Positions 17,014 to 26,188 of a stretch of 64,000 nt of DNA are shown piece by piece. The translations under genes and the position numbers were made by a program. Under the pieces are notes generated by a model, which saw nothing but the letters and a program-made list of their open reading frames with translations, was not told the origin of the DNA and made no database searches. This DNA comes from M3007 sp031425035 (GTDB taxonomy: Bacteria > Bacteroidota > Bacteroidia > Chitinophagales > Saprospiraceae). Every line of letters starts with the position of its first letter. Positions within the stretch are counted from its first letter, which is position 1. The stretch lies in the NCBI GenBank assembly GCA_031425035.1, contig JANPIN010000018.1:13726-77725 (forward strand). Direction: 5' to 3'.

Positions 17014-18945
17014 ATGCGTTTTTTCCTCCCGTTTACCTGTGCTCTTTTTTTGACCCTGCAGGTGGTTGCCCAACCAACTTCTCCGGCGTACCGGACATTA
17101 CAGACGACTAACGATAAAGCCCGGACGGCCTTTAACGATGGTAAACTCCACAGTGACCAGGGCGAATATGCCATTGCCCAGGGCGATTACGAACAGGCGA
17201 TCAAAAAGGACACGTTGTTCATCGACGCCTATTTCAAACTGGCCGATACCTACGTTTACCTGCGCGATTTTTTCAAGGCGGAACGGTATTTCGAAAAGGG
17301 GCTTTCACTCGATTCCACCTACGCGCCCGTCGCTTTTTATTTCCTGGCAGAAGTAGAATGGCAACTCGAGAAATACGCGGAATGTGCCGTACATGCGCAG
17401 TCGTATCTTTCCAAAGACCCTAAAAATGCCAAAAACAAAGCAGCGGCGACTTACCTGCTGGCCAATGCCCGTTTTGTCGCGGAAGCCGTGCAACACCCGG
17501 TACCGTTCAATCCGGAAAACCTGGGTCCAAGCGTGAATACCACCAACAGCGAATATTTCCCCGCCGTTACTGCGGACGGCTCGACCATGATTTTTACCCG
17601 GAATGAAAATGGCGACGAAAATTTTTACCAGTCGCATTGGGTAAATAACGCCTGGCAACCCGCCGAACCGCTTAAAGGGGTCAACACGTCTTTCAACGAG
17701 GGCGCACAGGCCATCAGCGCCGATGGTTCCTGGATCGCCTTCACCGCCTGCGACCGCCGCGGCGACGGATCGCAAGGCAGCTGCGATCTGTACTGGAGTC
17801 AGTTGAAAGGGGACAACTGGTCCACCGCCTCGCCTTTTAGCGCCACCATTAACTCCAGCAGCTGGGAGGCACAACCGACGATCAGTGCCAACGGCAAAAC
17901 CATTATTTTTAGCAGCAATCGTCCGGGCGGGCGGGGTAAAATCGACCTCTGGCAAACGGCGCGCCAGGCCAATGGCAAATGGACGAAACCCGAAAATTTG
18001 GGCCGGCTGATCAATAGCGGCGGCGACGACCAGACCCCTTTCCTGCACCCGGATGATCAAACGCTGTATTTCAGCTCCGACAGCCTGCCGGGCATGGGCG
18101 GTAAAGACATTTATTTTTCCCGGCGTCAAGCGGACGGCAGTTGGGGAACGCCGCAAAATCTGGGTTACCCGATCAATACCAAAGGCGAAGACGTGATGCT
18201 GACCGTGAGCCTGGACGGCCGCACGGCTTATTACGCCACCAACCGTACCGGCGGACAAGGCCGGCTGGACATTTACTCCTTCGAACTGCCCGACTACGCC
18301 CGTCCCAAACCGGTTACCTATGCCCGCGCCAAGGTTTCAGACGCCCTGACCGGTTATCCCATTGTCGCCAAAGTGGATTTTATCGACTTGAAAACCGGTC
18401 TGTCTTACACCTCTACTTTTACCAGAAAAGACGGCACCGCGCTGGTTTGTCTCCCGGCCGGCACCGACTATGCCTTAAATGTCAGCAAGGAGAAATATTT
18501 GTTTTATTCCGAAAATTTCAACCTGCTGGAGACGGCTACGTTCGATCAGCCGTATTCCTTAAATATTGATTTGCAGCCCATTAGTATTGATTCGGTACTG
18601 ACTGCCGGCAAACCTATAACGCTGCGGAACGTCTTTTTTGAGACCGGCTCGGCGGAATTGCTGCCCAGCTCGGCCACGGAACTGGACCGCCTGGTCACCT
18701 TGCTCAACGAATATCCCACGCTGCGTATCCAGATCAACGGCCATACCGATAATGTGGGCGATGCGCGCAGCAATCTGGGCCTTTCCGAAAGCCGGGCTTT
18801 ATCCGTGCTGAACTATTTGGTTGGCAAAGGCCTACCTCCCGTTCGCCTGCGTTCCAGGGGATTCGGGGAAACCCAGCCCGTGGAAACCAACGATACACCC
18901 GAAGGCCGGGCCCGCAACCGGCGTACAGAATTCATCCTGTGGTGA
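17014..18945 (+). CDS. TPR-PD40-OmpA outer-membrane/periplasmic protein
   Basis: 643 residues with an N-terminal signal peptide. TPR-like helices (about 25-150) are followed by PD40/WD40-like beta-propeller repeats (about 170-430) with repeated motifs such as FSSNRPGG, YFSSDSLPGMGGKDIYFS and YATNRTGGQGRLDIY. Residues about 440-520 form a carboxypeptidase regulatory-like domain. The C-terminus (about 530-643) is an OmpA peptidoglycan-binding domain (GHTDNVGDARSN, RARNRRTEF). In Bacteroidota such proteins occur near gliding/T9SS membrane genes and probably link envelope complexes to the cell wall. No such partner is adjacent here. Confidence 0.9.
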   Translation: MRFFLPFTCALFLTLQVVAQPTSPAYRTLQTTNDKARTAFNDGKLHSDQGEYAIAQGDYEQAIKKDTLFIDAYFKLADTYVYLRDFFKAERYFEKGLSLDSTYAPVAFYFLAEVEWQLEKYAECAVHAQSYLSKDPKNAKNKAAATYLLANARFVAEAVQHPVPFNPENLGPSVNTTNSEYFPAVTADGSTMIFTRNENGDENFYQSHWVNNAWQPAEPLKGVNTSFNEGAQAISADGSWIAFTACDRRGDGSQGSCDLYWSQLKGDNWSTASPFSATINSSSWEAQPTISANGKTIIFSSNRPGGRGKIDLWQTARQANGKWTKPENLGRLINSGGDDQTPFLHPDDQTLYFSSDSLPGMGGKDIYFSRRQADGSWGTPQNLGYPINTKGEDVMLTVSLDGRTAYYATNRTGGQGRLDIYSFELPDYARPKPVTYARAKVSDALTGYPIVAKVDFIDLKTGLSYTSTFTRKDGTALVCLPAGTDYALNVSKEKYLFYSENFNLLETATFDQPYSLNIDLQPISIDSVLTAGKPITLRNVFFETGSAELLPSSATELDRLVTLLNEYPTLRIQINGHTDNVGDARSNLGLSESRALSVLNYLVGKGLPPVRLRSRGFGETQPVETNDTPEGRARNRRTEFILW

Positions 18946-19026
18946 GTTTCTGTAGATTGTTTGCATTTCCTGACGTAAAAACCGCGTACGGCTTCTCACC
19001 TTTGCGCTTCATTTACAACACTACTT

Positions 19027-19911
19027 ATGCTTCGCATTGGAACCCGTGGCAGTAAACTTGCCCTTTGGCAGGCCGAATTTACCCAGGCGGAACTTTCCCG
19101 CATTGGCGTGGAAAGCAGGCTGGTCATTATTAAAACACAGGGTGACCTGGTGCAACATCTTGGTTTTGACAAGCTGGAAGGCAAAGGCTTTTTTACGAAA
19201 GAAATTGAAGACAGCCTGCTGCGGGGGGAAATCGACCTGGCCGTACATTCCATGAAAGACCTGCCGACGAGTCAGCCGGAGGGCCTGGCCATCACGGCGG
19301 TTTCTTACCGGGAAAATGCCGCCGATCTGCTGCTGCTGCAACCGGGCGCCGTAGAAAAAGGCCAGATTTTTCGGTTAAAAAAAGGCGCGGTCGTCGGTAC
19401 GTCGGCCGCCCGCCGCAAAGCACAAATGCTCGATTTTCGTCCCGACGTGGTGCTGAAAGATATTCGGGGCAACGTTCCGACGCGGCTCGATAAGCTGCGC
19501 CAGGGGCAGTTCGACGCTATTTTCCTGGCGGCCGCCGGCGTCAACCGGCTGGCCCTCGATCTGGAAGGACTCGAAGTCATCGAGTTGCATCCCCGGGAAT
19601 TTGTACCCGCCCCGGCCCAGGGCGTCCTGGCCTGGCAGGTCAACCGCTCTGACACGGCGACCCGCTTGTTGTTGCAGAAGATCCACCATGCCGGCACATC
19701 TGCCGTCACCAACGTCGAACGCCGTACCCTGCAACTGATGGAGGGTGGCTGCCAGTTGCCGCTGGGGGTATACTGCGAGAGAGACGCTTCGGGATATTTC
19801 CACGCCTTTGCCGCCTGCGAAATCGATGGTCAGATGCGGCGCACGCGTTTATCGTCGAGTAGCAATGTGGGGATGGCCGAACAGTTGGTTGCCGCGCTCC
19901 GGCAGGACTAA
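19027..19911 (+). CDS. hemC: Hydroxymethylbilane synthase (porphobilinogen deaminase)
   Basis: 294 residues. It polymerises four porphobilinogen units in heme and siroheme synthesis. The N-terminus RIGTRGSKLALWQA is diagnostic. The dipyrromethane cofactor is attached through Cys242 in MEGGCQLP, and HSMKDLPT (74-81) holds the catalytic Asp78. Length is normal or slightly short (family about 310). No other heme gene is adjacent. Confidence 0.95.
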   Translation: MLRIGTRGSKLALWQAEFTQAELSRIGVESRLVIIKTQGDLVQHLGFDKLEGKGFFTKEIEDSLLRGEIDLAVHSMKDLPTSQPEGLAITAVSYRENAADLLLLQPGAVEKGQIFRLKKGAVVGTSAARRKAQMLDFRPDVVLKDIRGNVPTRLDKLRQGQFDAIFLAAAGVNRLALDLEGLEVIELHPREFVPAPAQGVLAWQVNRSDTATRLLLQKIHHAGTSAVTNVERRTLQLMEGGCQLPLGVYCERDASGYFHAFAACEIDGQMRRTRLSSSSNVGMAEQLVAALRQD

Positions 19912-19992
19912 ATTTTGGTTTTCCGGCCGAAAAATTTGCGGTATCCTGCAGTCAGAGTAAAAGAATTTGCCCTAAACTTGTAACCTTGCACC

Positions 19993-21186
19993 ATGTATCC
20001 CGATCTGTCTTACCTCGCCCACGCCCTATTCGGCACTGAACCGGATAACTGGCTGTCCATTTTTAAAACCTTTGGCTTCATGCTGGCCATGGCTTTTCTG
20101 GCCAGTGCGGTTACTTTTTACCACGAACTGAAGCGTAAAGCCAAGGCGGGCGCCTATGTGCCTACCCGCACAACGGTCACCGAAGGCGTGGCCGCATCCC
20201 CGGTGGAAATTGCCGTGAATGCGCTGGTGGGGTTGATTATAGGCGGTAAAGGCGGTTATGGTTTTCAGCATTTTGCCGAGTTTCGGGGCGATCCCGCTTC
20301 GGTGATTTTATCGGGCAAAATGGACTGGCTGACGGCCCTGATCGGCGCGGTACTGCTGGGTGGCTTCACCTGGTGGGACACGAATCGCCGCCGTTTAGCG
20401 ACTCCGGTGACCAGGGAAGTAAGCATCTGGCCCCATGACCGGATCAGTGAAATGACCGTTTGGGCGGCTGTGGGCGGCATATTAGGCGCTAAATTCTTCG
20501 ACGTTTTTGATAACTGGGAGGAGTTCTTACGGGCGCCTGCACGGGTACTGCTTTCCGGCGGCGGGCTGGCTTTTTTTGGCGGTTTGATCATGGGCTTCAT
20601 TGCTGTGGTCAGCTACATGGTTCGCCAGAAAATCCCGTTCCTGCCGACTGCCGATGCCGTAGCGCCGGCGCTGACTGCCGGTTACGGTGTGGGGCGTATT
20701 GGCTGCCAGTTGTCCGGCGACGGCGACTGGGGTCTGGTGAGCGGTCCGAAACCCGGCGCCCTTTCCTGGCTGCCCGACTGGATGTGGGGCTTCACCTATC
20801 CGCATAATGTACTGAAAGACCCCGACACGGCCCCGGTGCCGAGCGTGCCGATTGAAGGCTGCCACTGGGAATATTGTTTGCAGCTCTCGCAGCCGGTGTA
20901 TCCCACGCCCTTTTACGAGGTTGTGATGATGATCGGCGTGTTCGCTATACTATGGTCGCTGCGCAAACGTGTGCACGTGCCAGGCCTGCTGTTTTTCATT
21001 TACATCGGCCTCATCGCCATCGAGCGGTTTTTAATTGAAAAAATACGCGTCAACGTGCACCACGACGTACTGGGCATTCAAATGTCGCAGGCGGAAATCA
21101 TTGCGGTGAGCCTGTTTGTGATCGCCGTAGCCGGCGGTATCTGGAGCTGGCAGCGCGCTAAAAAGCTACAGGCAACGGCGCAGTAG
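19993..21186 (+). CDS. Divergent prolipoprotein diacylglyceryl transferase family protein
   Basis: 397 residues with several membrane helices (about 22-42, 72-90, 111-127, 153-168, 188-210, 306-320, 330-347, 363-385). It resembles Lgt, which transfers diacylglyceryl from phosphatidylglycerol to the lipobox Cys. Motifs are LLSGGGLAFFGGLIMG and YGVGRIGCQLSGDGDWG. The catalytically important His of E. coli Lgt (SFHGGLIG) is Phe195 here, and the Asn after the conserved RIG is Cys238. Related Bacteroidota copies also diverge at this site, so the activity is uncertain; another true Lgt may exist elsewhere. Its 3' end overlaps the convergent PabA/TrpG gene by 29 bases. Confidence 0.85.
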   Translation: MYPDLSYLAHALFGTEPDNWLSIFKTFGFMLAMAFLASAVTFYHELKRKAKAGAYVPTRTTVTEGVAASPVEIAVNALVGLIIGGKGGYGFQHFAEFRGDPASVILSGKMDWLTALIGAVLLGGFTWWDTNRRRLATPVTREVSIWPHDRISEMTVWAAVGGILGAKFFDVFDNWEEFLRAPARVLLSGGGLAFFGGLIMGFIAVVSYMVRQKIPFLPTADAVAPALTAGYGVGRIGCQLSGDGDWGLVSGPKPGALSWLPDWMWGFTYPHNVLKDPDTAPVPSVPIEGCHWEYCLQLSQPVYPTPFYEVVMMIGVFAILWSLRKRVHVPGLLFFIYIGLIAIERFLIEKIRVNVHHDVLGIQMSQAEIIAVSLFVIAVAGGIWSWQRAKKLQATAQ

Positions 21187-21757
21187 GTAGTCCCTGCACC
21201 CAATTTTTAAGCATTTGTAATCCCCAATCCGTAAGAATGGATTCGGGGTGAAACTGTAGTCCGAGCAGCGGCAGGTTGTCATGCGCCAGCCCCATGATCT
21301 CGCCGCTATCCGTTTGCGCAAGGACCTGTAGCGGCGTGCCTTCCAAGGATTCAAGCAGCAGCGAATGATAACGCATGACCGCCACCGGCGACGGAATTTC
21401 GGCGAAAATGGGGTGCCCGGTATGCATGATCCGGCTGGTTTTACCGTGCATGGGCAGTGGCGCCGGCACGAGTCGGGCGCCGAAAAACTCCCCTAAGGCC
21501 TGATGACCCAGGCAAATACCTAAAATGGGTTTTTTATCGAACCAGCGGGCGATCAGGGGCATCATCAGACCGGCCTGCGCGGGCCGCTCCGGGCCGGGGG
21601 AGAGCACCAGCGCGTCGAAATGCAGTTGGTCGAATTCCTCCAGCGATAACTCGTCATTCCGCAGCACCTGACACTGGGCGCCGGCTTGGAGCAGGTAATC
21701 GTACAGGTTGTAGGTGAAGGAATCGTAGTTGTCCAGAAGGAGGATCTGTATGGCCAT
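21158..21757 (-). CDS. Glutamine amidotransferase subunit, anthranilate/aminodeoxychorismate synthase component II
   Basis: 199 residues. The class I glutaminase triad is clear: Cys82 in GICLGHQ, His170 and Glu172 in QFHPES. It feeds ammonia to TrpE (anthranilate) or PabB (aminodeoxychorismate). Without a neighbouring trpE or pabB, it cannot be decided which; many organisms use one subunit for both. Its start overlaps the cvpA-like stop (TAATG), which indicates translational coupling. The 3' end overlaps the convergent Lgt-like gene by 29 bases. Confidence 0.9.
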   Translation of the reverse strand: MAIQILLLDNYDSFTYNLYDYLLQAGAQCQVLRNDELSLEEFDQLHFDALVLSPGPERPAQAGLMMPLIARWFDKKPILGICLGHQALGEFFGARLVPAPLPMHGKTSRIMHTGHPIFAEIPSPVAVMRYHSLLLESLEGTPLQVLAQTDSGEIMGLAHDNLPLLGLQFHPESILTDWGLQMLKNWVQGLPTAPLPVAF

Positions 21758-22431
21758 TACTCCTCAATCCCCCCATTATCATTCACCGGCGCCTGTCTCC
21801 CGGGCACTTGCTGCGTCCGTTCCTGTGGGTCGGTCTCGATCGGCCGGCCATCGTCCGGAATGCTGTATATTTTGGAAGGCATGGACTCGGTTTTTTGATC
21901 CCCGTAGGTTTTCAGCCGATCCATCCAGCCGAGCGAGGTGTCCCACATTTCGCGGGCAAAGGGCTGGAAACGCATGCCAACCGCTTTGGATTGGCCCGGC
22001 AGATTTTTCAGGATCGGATAGGTGCGTGACTCTGCCAGGGTCGCGTCGTTGACGAAGTTTACCCGGACGGAGAACCAGAGTAATATGCTGTAAACCAAGG
22101 TGTAAATACTGGCCATCACCACGCCGCCCAAAATACGGTTGAAAATACCCAGGTATAAGGCCCGCAAAATGCCCTCTATGGCCTTTGCCGTTTGCCGCAG
22201 CACCAGCATAATAATGGCCACGTTGGCAATGAAAGCCAGCAGGAACATGGATGGGTTTTGCGAATGGAAAAGCCGCTCCATAATGTTAGTCGTAGCCGGC
22301 GTGACCTTAAAAGCCAGGATAATCCCGAAAACGTAGGCTATGATGTTGAAAGCGGTACTGATTATACCATTCACATAGCCGTGGCGAAAGCCAGCGGCAA
22401 ACACGATAATGAAGAGTAAATCGATGGGCAC
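21757..22431 (-). CDS. CvpA-family membrane protein
   Basis: 224 residues from a GTG at 22431. Four hydrophobic segments (about 4-20, 28-48, 62-85 and 98-120) and the opening MPIDLLFIIVFAAGFRHGY are typical of CvpA proteins, which are linked to colicin V production and envelope or bile tolerance in other bacteria. The C-terminal 80 residues are soluble and proline/glutamine-rich. The first in-frame ATG (22485) lies inside the promoter's -7 element, so GTG 22431 is chosen; it also matches the family N-terminus. Coupled to the downstream PabA/TrpG gene through TAATG. Confidence 0.85.
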   Translation of the reverse strand: MPIDLLFIIVFAAGFRHGYVNGIISTAFNIIAYVFGIILAFKVTPATTNIMERLFHSQNPSMFLLAFIANVAIIMLVLRQTAKAIEGILRALYLGIFNRILGGVVMASIYTLVYSILLWFSVRVNFVNDATLAESRTYPILKNLPGQSKAVGMRFQPFAREMWDTSLGWMDRLKTYGDQKTESMPSKIYSIPDDGRPIETDPQERTQQVPGRQAPVNDNGGIEE

Positions 22432-22482
22432 GATGCGCGTTATTGAATGATAGCGGATTGTTATTGAACACTTTACGCTGCA

Positions 22483-22514
22483 CAAAGATTAGTCAAAATT
22501 AGATATTTTGCAAA
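22483..22514 (-). promoter_or_regulatory. Promoter of the cvpA-pabA unit
   Basis: On the minus strand there is TTTG (22514-22511), a 20-base spacer and AATCTTTG (22490-22483), one mismatch from TAnnTTTG. Transcription would start near 22477, giving a leader of about 46 bases to the GTG at 22431. Confidence 0.55.
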
Positions 22515-22728
22515 TGCTCTTTCCAGCAGGGTGCTTGCGCGTTAAGAAGGCCCTCTTGTTAACCGTTTGTGAATTTTTCAAATATTTTCAAAAGCAGTGT
22601 GACCATTTTCAACCTGGTCGTTTTAAGCATGTCTCCGCAATCGAGCGGGGGCTGCAAAAAAGGAAGATTGTTTTCATTTGGTTTTTTGGAGTAGCCTTCG
22701 GCATGCAATATGTCCGAAGGCTTTTTTT
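22510..22728 (+). ncRNA. Candidate small structured RNA ending in an intrinsic terminator
   Basis: This 220-base stretch holds no gene, yet it ends in a strong plus-strand terminator (22693-22728). The neighbouring genes cannot use that terminator: ligA runs the other way and ends at 22734, and cvpA runs away. Distant segments can pair in nested order: 22511-22516 with 22675-22680, 22520-22524 with 22662-22666, 22526-22529 with 22652-22655, and 22535-22539 with 22636-22640, giving an irregular rod. Local hairpins also exist (22601-22605 with 22615-22619; 22632-22638 with 22645-22651), and the latter competes with the innermost long-range pairing. The overall shape is reminiscent of 6S RNA, but this is by eye. 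The 5' end is uncertain; no consensus promoter was found. Confidence 0.4.
22693..22728 (+). terminator. Intrinsic terminator, plus strand, without an upstream protein gene
   Basis: A perfect 9-base stem (22693-22701 with 22714-22722) with a 12-base loop is followed by a T-run to 22728. On the minus strand no T-run follows, so it is not a good terminator for ligA, whose stop lies at 22734. Confidence 0.8.
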
Positions 22729-22733
22729 ATTCC

Positions 22734-24917
22734 TCAGGGTTCAGTTTCGTCCTCGGCAGCTTCTTGTATCCGCTCCAGAAATTCGCTTTCCGTCCAGATC
22801 TCCACGCTTTCCAGGGCCTGGGCTTTTTTGAGTTTGCTACCCGCTTTTTCTCCCACTACCAAAATGCTGAGGTGCTTGCTGACCCCACTGGCCAGACTCA
22901 CGCCGGCGGCCACCGCGCGTTTTTCGGCCTCTTCACGGGTCATTTGCGTCAGCGTACCAGTGAACAAAATACTGCGACCCAGCAGCGGCCCTTCAGTCGG
23001 CGCGTCCGGATGTTTGTCCGCATCGGTCTGCTGCAGATTTACACCGAGCTGCTCCATGTTTTGCAGCAGTTCGAGGTTATGCTCGTTCCGAAAAAAATTG
23101 AACACGTTGTGCGCCAGCACAGGGCCCACATCCTTGATCGTCTGGTATTTCTCCAGGTCCCAGTCTTTTAAATCGAGCACATGCCCCACTTCTGCGGCCA
23201 GTATCCGGGAGCCCTTACGCCCTAAATGGTGGATACTCAAACTATGCAGCAGCCGGTAAATAGGGTTCTGCTTAGCGGATTCAATGGCCACGAACAGGTT
23301 GTCGGCGGAGCGCCGCCCGAAACCTTCCAGCTTGGCAACGACCTCATAATCAAGGCGATAAATATCAGCAATGGAATGCAGCCAGCCCAGTTTGTAAAAC
23401 CGTTCAATCGTGCTTTCACCCATGCCCTCAATATCCATGGCATGTTTGGAGGTATGAAAAATCATACGCTGCATTACCTGGGCTTCGCATTCCGCATTTT
23501 CGCAGCGCCAGATGGCCTCGTCTTCCGGTTTCACCAGCTCGGAGTGGCAAACCGGACATTGCCGCGGATAAGCAATGGGTTGTTCCGAACCGTCGCGGAG
23601 TTCGGCCAGGCTTTTAACGATGTAGGGGATGACGTCGCCGGCCCGTTCGACCAGCACCTGATCGCCGATACGCAGGTCTTTGGCGCGGATAAATTCTTCA
23701 TTATGCAGGCTGACATTGCTTACCGTGACCCCGGCCAGCGCGACCGGTTCCAGCTTGGCGACCGGCGTAATGGCGCCGGTTTTGCCCACCTGGTATTCGA
23801 CGTCGCGCAGGCGGGTGGTGGCCTGGCGCGCCTTGAATTTAAAAGCGATCGCCCAGCGCGGGTGGTGGCTGGTCGACCCGCATCTAAGCTGCAGCTCGAT
23901 GCTGTTCACCTTGATTACCATACCGTCCACCTCATAGGGGTAATCGTCGCGGTAGACCTGCCAGGCGGTGCAAAAATCGATCACTTCGGCGATGTTACCG
24001 CACACCCGCGTTTCTTCCAGCGGCTGTTTCGGCCCCGGCTGATGAGCGGGCACCTTGAAACCCAGGGAGCGCAGCAAACCAATACTGTCGTCATGGGACT
24101 GGAACTGATCGAGCACGTTGTTGCCCTCGCCATCCACGGCATAACCCATTTGATAGATAAAAGCTTCCAGGCCGCGACGGGCGGTTTCATTTGGATCTTT
24201 CATGCGCAGCGCGCCAGTGGCGGCGTTGCGCGGATTGGCAAACAGGATTTCGCCGCTGGTCTGGCGCTGCTTATTCATTTTTTCAAATACATCTTTACGG
24301 ATCAGCGCCTCGCCCCGCAGTTCCACTTTTTGAATACCATATTTGGAAAAATTCGCGGTTAAAGGAATAGACCGCAGGGTGCGCATGTTGGCGGTAATTT
24401 CGTCGCCCACAAAACCATTGCCGCGGGTAGCCGCCCGTACCAGCTGGTCGTTTTCATACAACAGCACGATGGTGCCGCCATCGAATTTGGGTTCCACACA
24501 ATACTCTACGGCACTGTCTTTCGCCAGTTTAGCCAGCTTTTTGACCGATTCATCGAAGTCGTTCAGGTCGGTCGCATCGTAGGAATTATCCAGCGACAGC
24601 ATGGGCACGATATGCGCGGTCTGCAGGAAGTTTTCCGTCAGATCCTGGCCGACCCGCCGGGTGGGGGAGTCCGCCGTGCGCAGTTCCGGGTACCGTTCTT
24701 CCAGTGCTTCGAGTTGCTTATAGAGCTGGTCGTACTCGAAATCGCTGATCACCGGGTCATTCTGAATATAGTAACGCCACTCGTGGTAGCGGATGACCTG
24801 GTGCAGCTCCCGCATGCGTCGTTCCGCTTCATCGGCCTCCGCTAAAGCGGCTTGCGGCGAGTACAGTATTTTTTTCGATAGTTCGTAAAGGGCGCGCTGG
24901 TCGTCTTGTGTGTACAC
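22734..24917 (-). CDS. ligA: NAD+-dependent DNA ligase
   Basis: 727 residues from a GTG at 24917. It seals nicks in replication and repair. The adenylation site is Lys144 in EPKFDGGT. Domains in order: Ia (RYHEWRYYIQNDPVISDFEYDQL), adenylation, OB fold, Cys4 zinc finger (CPVCHSEL and CENAECEAQ), helix-hairpin-helix repeats, and a C-terminal BRCT domain (LLGRSILFTGTL to FLERI). The N-terminal 34 residues before the usual start are a short extension also known in Bacteroidota ligases. Standing next to a possible small RNA is its only odd feature. Confidence 0.96.
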   Translation of the reverse strand: MYTQDDQRALYELSKKILYSPQAALAEADEAERRMRELHQVIRYHEWRYYIQNDPVISDFEYDQLYKQLEALEERYPELRTADSPTRRVGQDLTENFLQTAHIVPMLSLDNSYDATDLNDFDESVKKLAKLAKDSAVEYCVEPKFDGGTIVLLYENDQLVRAATRGNGFVGDEITANMRTLRSIPLTANFSKYGIQKVELRGEALIRKDVFEKMNKQRQTSGEILFANPRNAATGALRMKDPNETARRGLEAFIYQMGYAVDGEGNNVLDQFQSHDDSIGLLRSLGFKVPAHQPGPKQPLEETRVCGNIAEVIDFCTAWQVYRDDYPYEVDGMVIKVNSIELQLRCGSTSHHPRWAIAFKFKARQATTRLRDVEYQVGKTGAITPVAKLEPVALAGVTVSNVSLHNEEFIRAKDLRIGDQVLVERAGDVIPYIVKSLAELRDGSEQPIAYPRQCPVCHSELVKPEDEAIWRCENAECEAQVMQRMIFHTSKHAMDIEGMGESTIERFYKLGWLHSIADIYRLDYEVVAKLEGFGRRSADNLFVAIESAKQNPIYRLLHSLSIHHLGRKGSRILAAEVGHVLDLKDWDLEKYQTIKDVGPVLAHNVFNFFRNEHNLELLQNMEQLGVNLQQTDADKHPDAPTEGPLLGRSILFTGTLTQMTREEAEKRAVAAGVSLASGVSKHLSILVVGEKAGSKLKKAQALESVEIWTESEFLERIQEAAEDETEP

Positions 24918-24997
24918 GGCAGAAAAGGATTGGTAAGGTTTGGAGGGCTAAAAAAGCGGAACCACAAAAATGTAAGCAAAGGAAATAAAGCCCGGTG

Positions 24998-26083
24998 TTA
25001 TTCCGCGCCGGCCAGGCCATTATAAAAACGAAGGCTGTCCATGACGGCGGCGGCATGGGTTTCCAGCAGATGCAGGGTATAGGGTTCATCGCCCGGTACG
25101 GCTACCCGGACGGCCCCGGCGGCATTTTTCTTATCCTGCTGCATGGTTGCCCAGATTTCGGCGAAAGCAGCTTCCGGGATGGGCGCATGCGGAAAACTTT
25201 CGGCGATGAGGGAAATGACCTGGGCCAGGCGATTATGGCCGTTGGGGATCACTGCGCGGGCGAGCCAGCTCTCGGTGATCATGCCCAGCGCGATCGCTTC
25301 GCCATGGGTCCAGGGAAAAGGGGTTTTTAAAAAATAGCTTTCCACCGCATGGCCGATGCTGTGGCCGTAGTTGAGCAGCATACGCAGCCCTTTTTCCAGT
25401 GGATCTTCGCTGACAATACGCACTTTGACCGCCATCGAGGCGCGCAGCACGTCCGTCCAGGGTACATCTTCCAGGTTAGACAGGGTGAGCAGGTTCTGCC
25501 ATAGTACCGGGTCGCCGATGAGGGCATGTTTGATGACTTCGGCGAAACCGCTGCGGAGTTCCTGCTCGGGCAGGGTTTGTAAAAAAGCCGGATCGACGAA
25601 CACGGCGGCCGGGTTTTGAAATACGCCAATTGTATTCTTAATGCCTTGAAAATCTACGCCTAATTTGCCGCCAATGGCCGCATCGGTCATGGATAACAAC
25701 GTTGTGGGCACCTGAATAAAATCCACCCCGCGTTTCCAGGTGGCCGCACAAAAACCGCCGAGATCACCGACCACGCCGCCGCCCAGATTGATCACCAGGG
25801 CCTTGCGGTCCAACTGCGCTTCCAGCATGGCCTGCCAGACTTGCTGGCAGGTAGACAGGGTTTTAAAAATTTCACCGGCGGGCAACGTGGTGCCGCCGAG
25901 CAGGCTGTCCTGGCCTTCCCTGAAAAAAAGGGCGGCGAGCTGGGGCAGGCAGTAGGCCCGGGTGTTTTCATCACTGATGACGAAAATGCGCGAATACTGG
26001 CGTTCCTGTAGCCACGCAGGCAGGGTTTCGGCCAGCGGGCCCAGCTGAATGGTATAATTGTGCAGGGAAAATTCTTGGCTCAT
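24998..26083 (-). CDS. aroB: 3-dehydroquinate synthase
   Basis: 361 residues from the ATG at 26083 (a TTG three codons upstream is in frame). Second step of the shikimate pathway: DAHP to 3-dehydroquinate with NAD+ and a divalent metal. Motifs are GGGVVGDLGGFCAATWKRG, PTTLLSMTDAAIGGK, GFAEVIKHALI, and metal ligands in NYGHSIGHAVES and HGEAIALGM. Length is normal. It lies 80 bases upstream of ligA, possibly in one unit, and is preceded by CCAATAACC-type repeats. Confidence 0.95.
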   Translation of the reverse strand: MSQEFSLHNYTIQLGPLAETLPAWLQERQYSRIFVISDENTRAYCLPQLAALFFREGQDSLLGGTTLPAGEIFKTLSTCQQVWQAMLEAQLDRKALVINLGGGVVGDLGGFCAATWKRGVDFIQVPTTLLSMTDAAIGGKLGVDFQGIKNTIGVFQNPAAVFVDPAFLQTLPEQELRSGFAEVIKHALIGDPVLWQNLLTLSNLEDVPWTDVLRASMAVKVRIVSEDPLEKGLRMLLNYGHSIGHAVESYFLKTPFPWTHGEAIALGMITESWLARAVIPNGHNRLAQVISLIAESFPHAPIPEAAFAEIWATMQQDKKNAAGAVRVAVPGDEPYTLHLLETHAAAVMDSLRFYNGLAGAE

Positions 26084-26140
26084 AAAGTTCAAAATTCAGG
26101 CATTGCACCTAGGTGCGTCCGCAGCAGCAAACCTAAGCCA

Positions 26141-26187
26141 TTTCCCCAATACCCATTTCCCAATAACCGATAACCAATACCCCAATA
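26141..26187. repeat. CCAATAACC-type short tandem repeat
   Basis: Degenerate copies of a 7-10 base unit (CCAATAcCC, CCAATAACC, CGATAACC, CCAATAcCC, CCAATAAC) lie between the histidine kinase stop and the aroB start. A similar block precedes the membrane ferredoxin gene at 35606-35646. Confidence 0.6.
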
Positions 26188-26188
26188 A

